Notes under the pieces: generated by a model
Databases searched by the model: none
Told to the model about the DNA's origin: nothing
The model's input: the letters and a program-made list of their open reading frames with translations, nothing else
Origin: Allantophomopsis cytisporea
Lineage: Eukaryota > Ascomycota > Leotiomycetes > Phacidiales > Phacidiaceae
Assembly (NCBI GenBank): GCA_024752435.1
Contig: CP103032.1
Coordinates: forward strand, 62,001-126,000
DNA: 64,000 nucleotides
Reading direction: 5' to 3'
Made by a program: the position numbers and the translations under genes
Shown here: positions 23,412 through 37,071 of the stretch, piece by piece
Position numbering within the stretch: the first letter of the stretch is position 1
Layout of the letters: every line of letters begins with the position of its first letter

Positions 23412-25063
23412 TTACAAGAACGCGAGTGTCTTCTTTCTCATCCACGGCCCCAAAAAGTATAGTGGCACACCAAAGACGAGAACTGCCCACTGAACACCTG
23501 CAAACTCGACCATCATTTTCTCAAGGCCAGCCTTCTCCAACCATTGCACACAAACCTTGGTCAAACCAAAAGCCACCAAGTTCTTACCAACGTTGATGAG
23601 CACCAATGCCTCACCACTACTCGCCGGATATGCATCAACTACATATGAGATGACTACCGATGGGACGAAGACCAGGCCGGCAGATTGCATAGCATAGCCG
23701 ATGGCTGCGAGGTAAAACGAACGGTGCTGAGCAATCATGTAGGCAAAGAGTATAAGTCCTGGTGGAGCGATGAGGAATGCAAAAATCAAAGCAGGAACTC
23801 GATGTTCAGGCTCGTGAATTCCATGGTTATTGCGCATCATGGTGTGAGACAGGAGATCCGTAAGTGGGCCGGCAACAGGGTATGCTACAATGATACCGAT
23901 AAAGGATGCCAAAGAAGAGAGACCAAGACCTTTTGAGGTGAAGAGATATGGTGGCGGAGAAAGTAATTGAGGCGATATAGTAGATATGACGACGATTCTA
24001 TCCAGTTGTTAGATATGAGTGCAAATGTTGACTCGTGAAAAACATACCCTCCGAGGATAATTCCATATGAGCATGCAGCGAAAACAACGGCAGGAACAAG
24101 AAGGTAGCGGAAAGGGAGTGAGAACTGTTTTGGGAAAGCTTTCAGGCCACTCGGCTCCTCTGAACGGTCCCGAAATTGCACCAAATCCTTCCAATAGCTG
24201 CCTGCATAGTGTGGTCTTGTAACTCCATCTCCTTGTGCATTGGTTTCGACGGTATCCACTTGGGTAAGTTGATTGTCCTCAATATGTTTGGTCATCTGGA
24301 GTGCGTCCTTGTCCATCTCCGCAGCCGTCTCTCCTTTAAGAATAACTCGGCGGAAAGTCGTCTCCGGAAGGAAGAGTAGGACAGTAACGAGGTTAACCGC
24401 AATGAGAATGGCGATTAGAATGAAAAACCATCGAACACCTCTAGCAGCAATGAGATAACCTGCAATCAGGGGGCCGATTTGGGATCCAGCAGAGAGAAAG
24501 AGTGCAAAGAGAGCCATAGCCGTTGCAAAGTATCGCTCAAAGAACAGATCTGTTGGAATTAGATGAAAACATATAGCTCGTCATGCGTGAATAGACATAC
24601 CAGCAATGATGGATGGACCAAGAGATTCAATAGAGCCAGCGCCTAAGGGAAGTTAGCGGTGAAAATTCACGATTGCAATGTTTGACTAACCTAAAGAAGC
24701 CAGGATACGTGATCCAAGGAGACTGTTGAAGGTCTTTGCCTCAATACTCCAAATGGTTCCGGCAAGGAAGATAATCATAGATGTGATTATCACAGGTCGC
24801 TTTCCAATGCACATGGCCAATGGCATCCAGAACAAGTTGCTTACTCCGAGTGAAAACACCGACCACGCAATGAGATCTGCAAGCTTTGTGAAGTCGACGC
24901 GAAATGTACCGGCAAGCTCTTCAAAGCCGATGGCGAGACCTGCTGCATAGGCATTTCCAAGCCACACGAAAAAGCAGAGATTTGCAAGAACAGCATATCT
25001 AATCCTAGATGGCCAAAACTTTGGCTCGCCGTAGGCGTGAGAGTGTTGAGGTAAATCCTGCAT
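23412..25063 (-). CDS. MFS transporter, DHA1/HOL1-like
   Basis: Exons 24691-25063, 24601-24642, 24048-24549 and 23412-23997 join in phase to 500 aa with about 12 membrane helices. The loop between helices 2 and 3 has GKRP in place of the usual GRRP. Helix 4-5 carries LGSRILASLGAGSIESLGPSIIAGDLFFERYFATAMA, arranged like the DHA1 cluster containing yeast Hol1. A central charged loop of about 80 residues (LPETTFRR to RDRSEEPSG) separates the halves. Such carriers export drugs or move small organic cations; the substrate is not predictable. Exon 2 is only 42 nt. Confidence 0.85.
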
Positions 25064-26719
25064 ATTTTGTGTAGAGTATAGAAAAGGAGATGCAGTGAAG
25101 GAAAACGGACGAAACGGGATACCATGAGACCTTTAAGTACATATCCTTGCTTTGATGTTCCAGGGGGGATGCATTATGTATGCTAACATTGGTAATAGAT
25201 CCATGGAGATGGTGCAAGTTCTAGGCCTCTAAATCTGGGGAAAGCTAGCCGAACCGATCTGCGGGGAAAAGCCACAAGCTAGGCTATCTGTCACTGATGA
25301 AGGCTGAGGTTTTGAAGTATCGTGCGCCGCAATCTACATCGGAGATCTCGAAGGGGTACAGTACAATGACGATGTGTGCGCATTTGTGTGGAATGACTTT
25401 CCGTAGTGCCATATCAAGACAAACGGAGATGCAGGACGGCAATTATTCTGAGTGGAGACTGCTTGAGTAACTGTATGTATACGCTCGGTCTCTGACTATA
25501 TGAACTCTATGAATGGTTGATGATGAGGAACGAGGGTTCTCAATGGCCCTGGTATCGGACAAATCCGAGGTCTGAATGTCCGAGATGGGTGGTCGATAAT
25601 ATCAATTGTAGACTTCGCCCTTCCTCCGAACGATCTAGGCAGTTGCTTAGGTAAATTTGAAGGAATGCTAGATTACGAAGTAACACCATCAAAGGTAAAA
25701 TAAAGTAAAATACTCTTATCTCTCTGTGTTTGATCATCTTGTTGAATATTGAGGTCTCGTGAGGTGAGGTCCGCGAGAAATTCATCAGCTGCAAGTGGTT
25801 TGGGCGTGGTTGACACCTCAGCAATTAGGCCGCGGCTGATGAGGTACGTTGTGAGTGTCGTGTACAGTCTTCGGCCCCGCGCCCCACTTCTCCACGTCCC
25901 CCACATTCCTTGCTTATACTAGTATCGTTCATCCCTCACCAACATGACGATGAAAGGGTGAAATCAGAACTCTTGAGGTACTTAACTGGTCACTGTCTCC
26001 GCTTGCTTGCGCGATTCAGATTCCATCTAGATTTACGAAAAGCTTGGCTTATGACCCCGGGCACAAAGTATGCTGAACGACAAGGGAGTTGAGGAGCAGC
26101 ACATGAATAGGATATGAATGAGTCGAAGAGTTTTTGATGGAATCCATCAGTTCATCAACTTCATGCTAAGTATCTATCACTAGTTATAGTAATCATCAAA
26201 TCCTAGGTATATGTGTATCACGAATACTACTCGCCAGATGGCCAGGATGGTCGAATAGAGATGACTAATACGCGACACGTTGATTGCGTCTAAAGTATAA
26301 AGTACAAATTCAAAATCAAGAGACATCTGACTCTTTGTAGCGTCCCATCTCTGTCCATGCCGCGTATAATCCTCTTCAATGTTGATCCACTTCAAGCGTC
26401 GATATACTCTTCGCTTGGTAGTCAACCATATTAGAGAGATTCCTTAAGGGTAAATAACTCCATAAAAAATGCAGGAGGAACTAGGGTTATTGTTCTGATC
26501 GAAGGTATCTTCAACAGACTCTGTACCGTTAATAGACTAGATTCGAGAATAACTCATATCTAGTTGAGTATCAACCCTTTGAAGAGCATGCAACTTAGGT
26601 AGGTAAAGAACCAGCATCATATGTCCAGCCTAACGAATAAGGCCCACAAGCTGGAGCTCCACACTTCAGCCTCGTCTTCTGAAATGTAGCCTCATCCTTG
26701 CTACATCATCACAACAATC
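25064..26719. other. Divergent intergenic region
   Basis: Between the divergent starts of the MFS gene and COG5. Only short frames without domains are present, so this is read as promoter and leader sequence for both. Confidence 0.5.
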
Positions 26720-28033
26720 ATGAGTACTGAAGAACCCTCCTATATTGACTACGATTCTTTCCTGGATCCCTCTTTCTCTGCAGCATCTTTTGCTAATACT
26801 CTTGTTCTCAACACCAACAATGCGTCCGACACTCCCCTCGACCTCTCCACGCCCCTCTCTCGCGTCCTCTTTGATGTTCAAGAAATAGATACACATATCG
26901 ATTCGTTGACGACAAAGTCCGCATTACCCCTTCTTACACATGTTAAGGAGGACACAGAGGCTAGTGAAAGGATTGTCAAGGAGGTCGATGCACAAGTTGC
27001 CAGTTTGACGGATAGCTACAAGAGACTGGAGAAGGAGGTTCTAGAAAGATATGAAGCAGCTGAGGAAGTTCGGCTGACATCTGAGCGATTATGGCGGACT
27101 GTGAAGCTGGGAAGATCGGTTGGAAGGTGTCTGCAAATGGGGCGGCAATTGGAGGTGCAGATGAGTGAGTTGCAGGCTACTGGAAAGAGGGAGGATCACA
27201 GAGCAATGGTGCGCGCTTCAAATACGCTGCTATCTCTGCAGTCACTTTTTCTTGCGAGTGGGGTGGGCGAAGAGGGAGAGGGACTATCCAAGGTACATGT
27301 CGTCACCGCATTCCGCAAGGACATTATGGAACCAGCAGAGAGAACAATTCGATCTCGAAGTGCCCAAATAATTCGCGAATTCTCTCTGTCAAATCTATCG
27401 ACGAGCTCGACACCAACGTTCGCACAAACAGAAGACACAAAAGCACGCACCTCCTCTGCTCTCAACACTCTTTACTTGCTGTCTCCACCACCGAGAGCCA
27501 ACTTCAAAGGCACCTTCGAACCAGAGTCACTCATCACGGCTCTTCAAGAATATCTTCGCACAGCATTGACTAGCTCCCTTGCAAGTCTGGCACGTTCTCT
27601 TTCTACGCTCCCAACTCTCGACCGAACGCTTCTCGAAGTCTCCTCGAGGTGTCAGAACATCATCGCACTGGAAGTCCTTCTCGAAAGCAATAAGCCCCCT
27701 ACACATCCTCTTTCTCCAACGGTCGCCCCCCCAGAAAACTACCTCAAACCATTATTACATGCGTTGGAGACCTCAAGTCTACCCAGTTATTTCTGGAGAA
27801 CTTTGGCAGGAGGGTTGAGTGGGAAAGTTCAAGAGATCATGAGTAAGGGTGGAGTTAGCGCCAGGACATTAAAGAGCCATAAGGACAGTGTAAGGGAGGG
27901 TATCAGAGAGTGTGTATTGAGAGGAAGCCAGGCTCCTGCAGCTGTTGGAAAGGCGAGGAATGCTCCAAGTGTAGGGTGGGAAAGAGAGATTGCTGTTATG
28001 GTTGGTAGTGTAATTGGAAATTTGGGTCGATGA
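26720..28033 (+). CDS. COG5: Conserved oligomeric Golgi complex subunit 5
   Basis: A single exon codes for 437 aa. The N-terminus YIDYDSFLDPSFSAASFANTLVL and the block LDLSTPLSRVLFDVQEIDTHIDSL are the conserved start of Cog5. A long helical coiled-coil region follows (about residues 50-150), then RLWRTVKLGRSVGRCLQMGRQLE. Cog5 belongs to lobe B of the COG tether, which acts in retrograde vesicle traffic within the Golgi. The length fits fungal Cog5 (yeast about 400 aa) and is about half the human protein. The absence of introns is unusual among its neighbours. Confidence 0.88.
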   Translation: MSTEEPSYIDYDSFLDPSFSAASFANTLVLNTNNASDTPLDLSTPLSRVLFDVQEIDTHIDSLTTKSALPLLTHVKEDTEASERIVKEVDAQVASLTDSYKRLEKEVLERYEAAEEVRLTSERLWRTVKLGRSVGRCLQMGRQLEVQMSELQATGKREDHRAMVRASNTLLSLQSLFLASGVGEEGEGLSKVHVVTAFRKDIMEPAERTIRSRSAQIIREFSLSNLSTSSTPTFAQTEDTKARTSSALNTLYLLSPPPRANFKGTFEPESLITALQEYLRTALTSSLASLARSLSTLPTLDRTLLEVSSRCQNIIALEVLLESNKPPTHPLSPTVAPPENYLKPLLHALETSSLPSYFWRTLAGGLSGKVQEIMSKGGVSARTLKSHKDSVREGIRECVLRGSQAPAAVGKARNAPSVGWEREIAVMVGSVIGNLGR

Positions 28034-29670
28034 ACCTGAGCGGTGAGTAGAGAACAAAAGGATCGGTAGACCGTGACAAATGTTATTGTCTCCAAACTGT
28101 AATACCCATGGAGATCCTGATGCGGTTGTGATACGGCCTCTCATAGTCGAAGAACTCGACCATAGTTTGAGGGCCGCTTTAGTAAAACGATGTTCGATAT
28201 GATATGAACTCTAAGTTATTGATTCTTATGCCGGGTACAGAGTACTTTGCTGGCAACTGTGCATGAGTCTTAATCCCTCCCTCAGTTGCATCTCTTTGCT
28301 TTATGTGTTGAGCACCCTCGATACTCTGCCTTCTGGTAGTAATATTGTGTCTTCAGGTCTCGCTTTTTACCCCTCAGAATCCCTTGTTATTTGATACATC
28401 TCACTGCAATTTGGTGTAAGATATCACGATCCATGGCATCTTTACTGGCTTAGCTACCTAATACACTGTTCTCAACAACTACTCACCCCTATCACGCATC
28501 GATATCGTTAAGGTTCACGGTCAGTAGAGGGTATTTGAAGAACAGTTAAACAATCTTCCCTCAATCAATAGTCCTTACTATCTCCCCACGAAATCTCATA
28601 GAAAAACCTAAACTTGCAACTTGATTCTGAAACCCCCAGGTCAAACCTACAGCTTCCAGCTTATATATATGCTTTTCTCATATGATGCGCCAGATGTCTA
28701 CGAGCAATTTCGATTGAAAAGATAGCGTAGATACCTCGTTGCTTGATCACAGTGTTTTCCTTCGGTCTTGAAAAGCTTCTTGAATGATATTGGCCATCAC
28801 TTTCCAAAGACCAGCTTCCAAAAGAACAACACCGAGAGCATATATGTTGGAAGCTTTGGGAATCTTACAGTGGGGATTCTTTGGCGGTGCGCAAGCAAAA
28901 GCCTGCTCTTATGTTCCAGCATCCGAACAATAACGAGCGTATAAAAATTAGTCTCTGGTCCTCTTTCGGGGAGAGGACCCACCGAATGTTGTCGCAAAAT
29001 ACGATTCTGTCAGGTGTCGTGGCTCTCCTCTCGACACACCGAGCTCAGGTCTCCTTGAACGCGCAGAGCATTTCTGCGCTTGTGTGCGACGGTCGATGTT
29101 ATTGCCCAAATTTGAATCACACTTTGCATAATGACCCCTCTTTATCATTGAGATGGATTCTATCCGCACGTTGGTGCATAGACAACGAAGCTTACAGGTT
29201 AGCTTTGCTGTACGTTCATTTATCGTCGCTCCGCAGATATTGTAGTTGTGGGTAATGCAACTGGTGTTGAAGTCTACTGGCCGCCGTGACTTTCTCAACT
29301 CAATTGCTGAGGACTTTCTTGGTCAGACTTGACACGAAAGCAAGTCCTGAATGCCAAGGATCTTGTAGGAAAGATCAAATGCTCTTCTCTTCCAAAGAAT
29401 CTCTTCGTTCGGTATGGACTGTGTATGTCGCTTGGAGGTAGAGTTGACGCACGGGGGCTAGAATAGCGGATGACCCGCTCCCACGTGAAAAGCCATAATG
29501 GGGAATTGGACTATGGCTGTCCTTAGACTGAGCATATAACCTTTGCAGAGCATGGAACTATTTGCACACTACATATCTCTTGAAATCTTAAGATATGATG
29601 CCCAAAGTAAGTACGTACTCCACCATCTAGCTAAAGTTTATATATATATGTATGCATGTAAATATATACA

Positions 29671-29698
<28 letters not shown>
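29671..29698. repeat. (TC)14 microsatellite
   Basis: Perfect dinucleotide tract. Confidence 0.9.
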
Positions 29699-29701
<3 letters not shown>

Positions 29702-30036
29702 ATTCTCCCTCCGTCATCGCTCCTCTCTTTCTTCGCCAATCATCGATCCTGTTTCAGATGTGCTTTGGGCAGCGAGGTGATTGAAATGATGGATTTCAGA
29801 ATTATGAAAACACATGGGAGAATGTAATGTAACTAGGAATATTTCCGAGAGGGGATTTCGCTTCTCATGATAATTTACCCTGCATATGAGACGGTAATAA
29901 GAAATAAGAATCAAAATAACTCAATAATAACACCTTTCCCAATCATCCATTCATTTGGATCGCCGTTCCTTGCCCTTCTAGATCTTCTTCGTGTTCTTCT
30001 TCTTCTTCTTCTCGACGTTCCTCACATTCTTGACAC

Positions 30037-30110
30037 TCGTTCATCCGTTCATTCGTTCATTCGTGCATTCATTCAGTCATTCAGTCATTCGGTCATTCAG
30101 TCATTCATTT
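30037..30110. repeat. CATTC/CATTCAGT repeat tract
   Basis: Imperfect tandem copies of CATTCRT/CATTCAGT cover about 75 bp. They follow a CTT-rich tract at about 29985-30012. Confidence 0.75.
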
Positions 30111-30972
30111 ACATTCCACCCATTCTGCGAACACTGTGCTTCCACTTCCATTTCTACTTCTCCTTCTACCACTCCTTCTCCCAATCTTCCATTCTAAGCA
30201 ATAAACAAATATATACATACTGGTGGAGGTCCAATAATATCCACACCCAAAGCGTTCACTGGTGACAGTTCCCACACATAAAGTCTAAACAGGCCGAGGA
30301 ATCGAAGCCTATCAGCGTCCTAGCACGGGAAGCAGAGAAAGCAAAGTGTCTGAGGCGGCCCCAACATCAGGAACCCGTTCAGCTCTCCTCATCCAATTAC
30401 TCCGCATTATTGATCATTCCACCTAATTCCACCTTTGCGGCGCCCAATTGATCGTCTTTACCATCAACAGGGTTTGTCGAGGTACTCCAGTATCCTGCAC
30501 GACCAAGTCACTGTTGATAGGGCAAAATCGCGACGTTTTGCAGGAAAGGTGCTGGGATTTGGGATACACAGTAGGGGGAGGAGGCACCGGTCGCGTCACA
30601 GGCGGGCATATCAACAACACCATTTGCGACAAGCCCGAACAACACACACACGCACCCCCCATCAACAATACCTACAGGTCCGACCTCATTCCTTGCGTTT
30701 CCACCTCAACCGCCGCCATAACAGACTCGCTCTACTCACCGCCAAACTTTACGCTCGTTCATCCCGGGGTGCAACCTAATAAACATCTTGACGCCTCGAT
30801 TTCTCTTTAATACAACATCGACATTTTGCGCCCTGCAATTTCCCGACGATAGCGCGTGCGCGCACCAGTCGACGACAACATCATACACCCATCGTCGACT
30901 GATTCCAATTCTGGACCTGGAGAAACGGCTCTCGAACGCCTTCGAGAGCAGTGAGGCAGTCTGTCGGCCATT

Positions 30973-33900
30973 ATGGCGACATCATTAGCATCGGATCAAC
31001 CATCAACGGCACCCGATACCGATCAATCTCTAGAGCATGGCGGCGACCCCTTCCTCTCAGCTTCTGGACTGCACAACCACCAGCGGTTCTCAAATTTTGA
31101 TACTCAACTCTTTAGTCTGGGACCTACGACATCACCAGACCAGGCGAAACGCGCATTAGAGGCTCATCTTGCAGAGACAGAGCGCAGAATTCAGGATGCT
31201 TCCAAATTGGGTACCACTCTGGTGCAGCAGCGCAAGGAACTTTCGGATCGCTTGAAGGACGTGGAGAAGCAGCAGGGTGAAGGTGATATCTCTCCAGAAC
31301 TCAGGCAAAAACTGGTAGAGATTGAGAAAGAGTACAACGAAGTGGGGCGAGATAGTGCACGAGCGCTACTACCAAAGTCCAGAGTTTCCAGCGCTGAACA
31401 TGGCGCAAGTACACCCCATGCTGGGGAGAAGACTGGTACTTTGGTAAGTGCCATGGGATATTCCAATGGCTGAGTTACTGACCTGTTTTTAGCGTTCCAT
31501 AAGTCCCTCGAAATTCGAGAGTCAGGCAACGAACTCCCCATCGAAGTTAAGCGTGCCGAATCGACGGCAACGTAATCAGCCATCCAGTCGGGTTCACGAT
31601 ATTGAATTTGCGACTGAAATCAGTACTTCTCTTTTATCACAAGTTCGTCATCTACAGGCATTACTTGCGGAGAAAGAGGAGACTTTGAAAGAAGTCCAAA
31701 TCGAGAAGTCCAGATTGGAGATAGATGCCGAGGGCTTCCATCACAGATTACGAGTGCTCGACGAAAGTGAAAGTCGCTACAAGGATGAGAACTGGAATCT
31801 GGAAACACAAATCCACGAGCATATTGCATCAGCGAAGGAGGCTGCGGATCGAGAAAATAAGCTCACACAGGCCTTGAATTTGTTACAAGCAGAGAAGACT
31901 TCTGCGCAGAAGGAGCTCGACGAGATCAAACAGAACCATGCAAAACTATTAGAAGACCATGCTTCAGTGGTCAAGCATCATGATGTCGAGCTCGGGGGAG
32001 TCAAGCGAACTATGGTCATGGCTGAGAACGAGAAGGGAGCACTTCAACGAAAAATTGAGGAGTTGACCGGTCAGAACCAGGAGCTAGCAAAGGCTGTAGC
32101 GCATCATCGAGCTCGCCTCGAGGAGCAGAATTCACCAAAGGGCGTTAGTGATGAAGATTTTGAGACTGCGGCGGACAACATCACACCAGAGCAGTCACCG
32201 CCACCATCTCCAATTAAGAGCACGCCAAGACATAGCATGCTGGAATCGGAGACTTTGAAGAGCTCTTTGGGCCACGCACATCGAATGATTCAGAATCTCA
32301 AGACAACTATTCATCGCGAGAAGACTGAGAAACTCGAGCTCAAGCGTATGCTTCAGGAGGCGCGAGACGAGGTTGAGATCCGAAGAAGTGAGGCACAGTC
32401 AGGTGGTCAATCTCGTCCTACTACAAGAGGCAGCCGTAAGGGCGACTCCAAGGAGTTCAAGAAGCCAGCCAGACCAAATCAGCTTGGAGGCTTTAGGGTC
32501 AGCCGCAACGAAGTCCAGATCGATGATGGAGACTGGGAGGATCACGGTCAAGATAGCCCAACTCGTCTACCAACTTTGTCTCGCTTATCCGGTCGTACAG
32601 CTGCTGGTGGCCTTGCTGGTGGAAGTTTCGGTCCCATGGATGAGTCTGTGCATGAGACTTCTGATCAATTCGAAACCGCCAACGACGCAAGTGATGACTT
32701 CGAGACTGCCAATGAGCGTGCCACAGAGACGGAGGACTTCCAGACAGGAGCAGAGGAGATGAGTGGAAGCGACGAACTGACCGAAACCGAAGGTCCCACG
32801 GGAACCATCCGGGCGAAACATGCTTCTCAGCTCGCTCAACGTCATGCTGGTGATCGCACTTCCTTCCAAAGCACTGCGTCTACATCTGGCGATGAGTATA
32901 GCTATGAGGATTCGCGAACTCCACAGCAGATTCAACCACAGAAACTGCGCCTAAAGATCGGTCGAAGCAATGTTCAGCGCCCAAGAATGGGCAGCGAAGA
33001 CTTTAGTGCCGCGGAAAGTCCAGCAAGTTACAACAGCGGAAATGGAAACCCTCGCCAGTCTTTGTTTGCGGAACTTGGAGACCTCAATGGAAGCGACGAC
33101 GAGACCTCTGTGGAGGGCACTCCTATTCACGAGATTGCAGAGCGCAATACCCTCTCAAATTCTCGACCTTCTACCGCTGTTACACAATATCGCTCAATTC
33201 CATCAGGTTCATTCCCTTCATTACCTAGACCTGTCATGGTTGACTCCGGGACGATGACTGATGAACGGGAAATTACGCCTTCATCTCCAACATCGGTTCC
33301 GCTGATGGCAGGCGCCGGTCTCGCTGGCGCTGCAGTCGCTGAGGGTATACACCACGTGAACGGCTCAAAGCCAGAAAATGCTTCTGATACAGCTGTACAG
33401 CCTCAACTCGCTTATAGTGATATGAGCTCCCAGCATGATCCAGGCAGAGAGGAGAAGGCTGTTACATCCCCATTGACTATGTCCAACATTACAGCTGAGC
33501 ATGTGGAACCTGTGCACGAAGTTGTGGATGAGAGACCTATGACCCCAAGAAAAGATCCCCAGATCCTGTCTATGTCTGGGGTGGTTGCTGAGCAGGTTAT
33601 TCCTGTCTCTCCAAGAGCCCCAGCTCCTGCTCCGTTGTCGATGTCGTCATTACGTGCTGAAGAAGTCCGACCAGTTACTCCCAAGGCTGCGGCTCCAGCT
33701 CCATTATCGATGTCTGGTGTTCTGGCGGAGCAAGTCGAACCAATTACTCCTCGTCAGGCTGACTCGGCTCCTCTGTCATTTTCTTCTGTTGTAGCAGAAG
33801 AGGTAAGGCCGGTCACTCCCACAGCAGCTGCACCGGCTCCTCTGACACTATCCTCTGTACTGGCAGAGGAAGTCACCCCTGTCAGTCCGATCGCTCCAAA

Positions 33901-36039
33901 GGCGGTCTCGGCTCCTCTATCTTTATCTAGTGTTGTGGCAGAGGAGGTTGCACCAGTGACACCCAAATCACCGCCTACAGCCCCCTTGTCAATGTCGGCC
34001 ATTCACCAGGAGCAAATTGAACCGGTTTTCGAGCCCAGTCCGGCAACTGAGTCAGTGGCTACTACTGAAGCCGCTGCAGCTGTTCCTTTGGCATTGTCAT
34101 ACATCCACTCTATCGATACTAGGCCAGCTGAGCCAGCTTCACCGGCCTATGTTTCACGATTCCAAGAAGACCTCAGCACAGTAGACAATCACTCTTCTGA
34201 TTCTCTACCTTCAAGGCTCAAGAATGAAGAACCTGAGACACCTAAGAGTGGAATTATTGGTTCAGTATTTGGATGGCCCGGAAAGAACAAAGACCAAAGT
34301 ACACCAAAGATTGCCGAAGATGAGACGCGTCAATCGCCAAGCCAATCTTCTTTCGCCGAGACTCCTGATGCCCAAAAGCCTTTCAAGGAGATATCTCATA
34401 ATGTTAACCCGGTCAAGGAGAGGAAAGTTATGGCGGATGGTGGTTCTCAAACTGCCCTCACCTCCGAAGAGATTGACAACATGATCAATCAGAAGGCTCG
34501 AGGTATCGCTGTGGCAGACACTGAAGTCCCTCTTTCTTCAAAGACACTTGGCCATCGAAAATCTCAGGATAGCGTTGGAAGTGTCACTCGTGCTAGAGCT
34601 AGAATGGCTGATCCTGACATCGAGAATGATACCGTACCTCTCAAACGACCAAGCAGTTCGCATAGTCATCGTGGCTCCAGTGCTTCTGCTCATCCGCCGC
34701 TCCCTGCCGATCATAGACAAGTCATCACTGCTGCACGCACTGGTTCATCAAGCACGGGCCCAATGGCGCCTCCACCGGTACCAATGAGACCAGCATCTTC
34801 TATGGGCTCAACATTCAACAGACCTCGTACACCAGGGTCTCAGTCGCAATTCAATACTGGGTCACTACGAGGCGTGCCAAACAGAGCTGTCTACTCATCT
34901 GGATCTCAAGCTGCCGAGTCTCAAACAGCTCTTGATTATAGATCTAGACAAACGTCCATCTCCTCCTTTGCTTCGGAGGTGGACCAGCGCTTCGGCAGGA
35001 TTGGTGGCATGCCAATGCCTCAGGGTATTGAGCCAAACACTGATCCTAGAATGATTCAAGCTATCACTCAAACCATGATTGGTGAATATCTCTGGAAGTA
35101 CACCCGCAAAACCGGCCGTGGTGAAATGTCCGAGAACAGACATCGTCGTTACTTCTGGGTCCATCCATACACCAAAACTCTGTACTGGAGTGATAGAGAT
35201 CCACAGACTGCTGGTCGTCATGAACTGCGCGCGAAGAGCGTTGCCATTGAAGCAGTTCGGGTCGTTACAGATGACAACCCAATGCCACCGGGGTTGCACC
35301 GAAAGAGTTTGGTCGTTCTGACTCCGGGTCGAGCTGTCAAGTTCACCGCGACTACTGGTCAACGCCACGAGACCTGGTTCAATGCTCTCTCATACCTCTT
35401 ACTGCGAACTGGCGAGGATGGTGCTCTCAATGACTCTGAAGATGTTGCCAATGGTGCATTCCATGACGAACATGAAGATTTCAATCCTTCATCCTCCATG
35501 CGCTCGCGTCGTGGGCCGGCATCGTTGTCCTCATACAATAGTCGCACTACCCGCAATGATTCCCCGGCTCGAAAATCCGTTATCAACATGAATCAACCCA
35601 GACTCACTCCTTCTCCGCGCGAGCAAAGAACAACTTCTGGCACATTCTCACGACTGAGTTCATATTTGAGACCAGGATACGAATCTACCAGAAGTAGAAG
35701 TCGTATGGGAGGAAGTACCAATGGAAGTATTTACGAGGCTTCTGAGGTGCATGATTCTGCCGAGGATCTGAGAGAGATGATTGAGCAACAAGATAGAGAG
35801 AGTGATAGGCTAGAGAATGTTCGGGCTTGTTGTGATGGTAAGTTCACGAAACATGAATTCACCGACTTTATGCTAAAAGATATTTAGGCAAACACGATGT
35901 TGGCTCCCTACATCACCACACGACGGGAAAGCGAGGTAGACATTCCCATTCCCATGGTCCTACTAGTGCTCCATCCGGGGCCGCTGTATCTATGAGATCT
36001 CGGAGTCATCAGAGCATGAGAGATAATGCTGCTACCTGA
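30973..36039 (+). CDS. ApsA/Num1/Mcp5-like cortical anchor with PH domain
   Basis: Exons 30973-31443, 31493-35837 and 35888-36039 join in phase to 1655 aa. In order: a low-complexity N-terminus, a helical stretch at about 50-115, a long coiled coil at about 195-375, an acidic Ser/Thr/Glu-rich region, a repeat array at about 816-1040, and a PH domain of the Mcp5/Num1 kind at about 1340-1460. The PH domain starts AITQTMIGEYLWKYTRKTGR and includes RRYFWVHPYTKTLYWSD and GRAVKFTATTGQRHETWFNAL. A basic, His/Ser-rich tail follows. Proteins of this family (A. nidulans ApsA, yeast Num1) bind phosphoinositides at the plasma membrane and anchor dynein for nuclear positioning. Two FETAN motifs in the acidic region are a second small repeat. 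Confidence 0.9.
33470..34146 (+). repeat. Protein-level tandem array in the ApsA/Num1-like gene
   Basis: About eight imperfect units of 24-30 residues share the core PLSMSSVxAEEVxPVTPxAP. Nucleotide copies have diverged, so this is an old array kept by selection, not a recent expansion. It lies between the coiled coil and the PH domain. Confidence 0.85.
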
Positions 36040-37071
36040 TTGTATTATAAGGAATGGTCCGAGGTGTAACGACGATTTGGTTTGGGTTTGGCTGAGGATT
36101 ATGATATCACGTTCTTCCTTTCTTTCCCCCCTCCCCTTTCATTGGAGGGTATTTACTTTTTCTGGAAACGGCCCACGGAAGATTCAGTGTGTTGCCGGGC
36201 TTGTAGATTAATCGGACTGGGGCTGTACATAAGGTTCACCGCATGGACTCGTCTTGAGGATCCATGCTGAGGCTGGGATTGGGTTGGGTTTACGGGAGCT
36301 TGAGTTGTGCTGCTTTGACATTCATTTTTACTTTTTCTCTTGTTTTAATACTTACTCTATGATCGTTGAAGACAGCCTCGACATTTGAGAGCATTCAACT
36401 AGTGGCATGACGCCTTATTTTTTTTCTAATAGATTGTCGAGGAGACTTGCGGTTTTGTAGATTGCAATGAAATTGAAACCTGTGCAGTTGTTTTTGTAAA
36501 TATTTTACAAAGATCAACAAGCTACTCTCTAGAGATTTGTAATTTGATGTCGAGGTCTACCAGTCCAGAGATAGAACGGGCGAAGCGTCACCCAGCCGGA
36601 AGAAGGTCTATGCGAGCGAGGCTGAATCGGCCTTATCCATCTTCCGAATATCCCGATGGGAGAACCAAGATCCGCACTGCCCCCTGCTCAATGCGGAACT
36701 GCCGACACTAGCGCTTCCATGATCCCTACATCACACCTGCGAATAGCTGCAGGCAACAATTAATTTTAAATACGAATGGGGAAAGTAACGATGGCTCTAC
36801 GACTTGAGTTGGGTCAAAGATCAATGTTTGATTGATGCTATGAAGATATAGAAGCTCATGTTCCTGCTCGACGAACTGATCCTCAAGTGGTGAACTAGTG
36901 GTCGCTCCTTTCTTAATCCTTACCAGCGTCACGGCTATCATCCGAGACTACAATCCACGTAACAACGTCAAGTGTCAAAACCTTCGTCGCTGAAAAGATT
37001 TCTTTCCAACACCCTTACCGAAACTCTAGGTCGGCATCATTGAGGAGGCGTGTCCTTCTCACCAGTCAGTC
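36040..37071. other. Intergenic
   Basis: 3' region of the PH-domain gene and promoter of the Zn2Cys6 regulator; no other feature recognised. Confidence 0.5.

Larger units (their letters stand above)
28034..30972. other. Gene-poor region upstream of the PH-domain gene
   Basis: Contains a (CT)n tract and CATTC-type repeats. Overlapping short frames at 30423-30820 are probably 5' leader of the following gene, since they lie in C/A-rich sequence just before its ATG and show no domain. Confidence 0.5.

Noticed and set aside
30295..30345. Possible tRNA on the minus strand (GGCTTCGATTCC resembles a B box)
   Set aside because: I could not form an acceptor stem or find a matching A box at proper distance.
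30448..30810. 120-aa frame before the PH-domain gene
   Set aside because: Overlapping frames of similar length, C/A-rich composition and no domain; more likely 5' leader.
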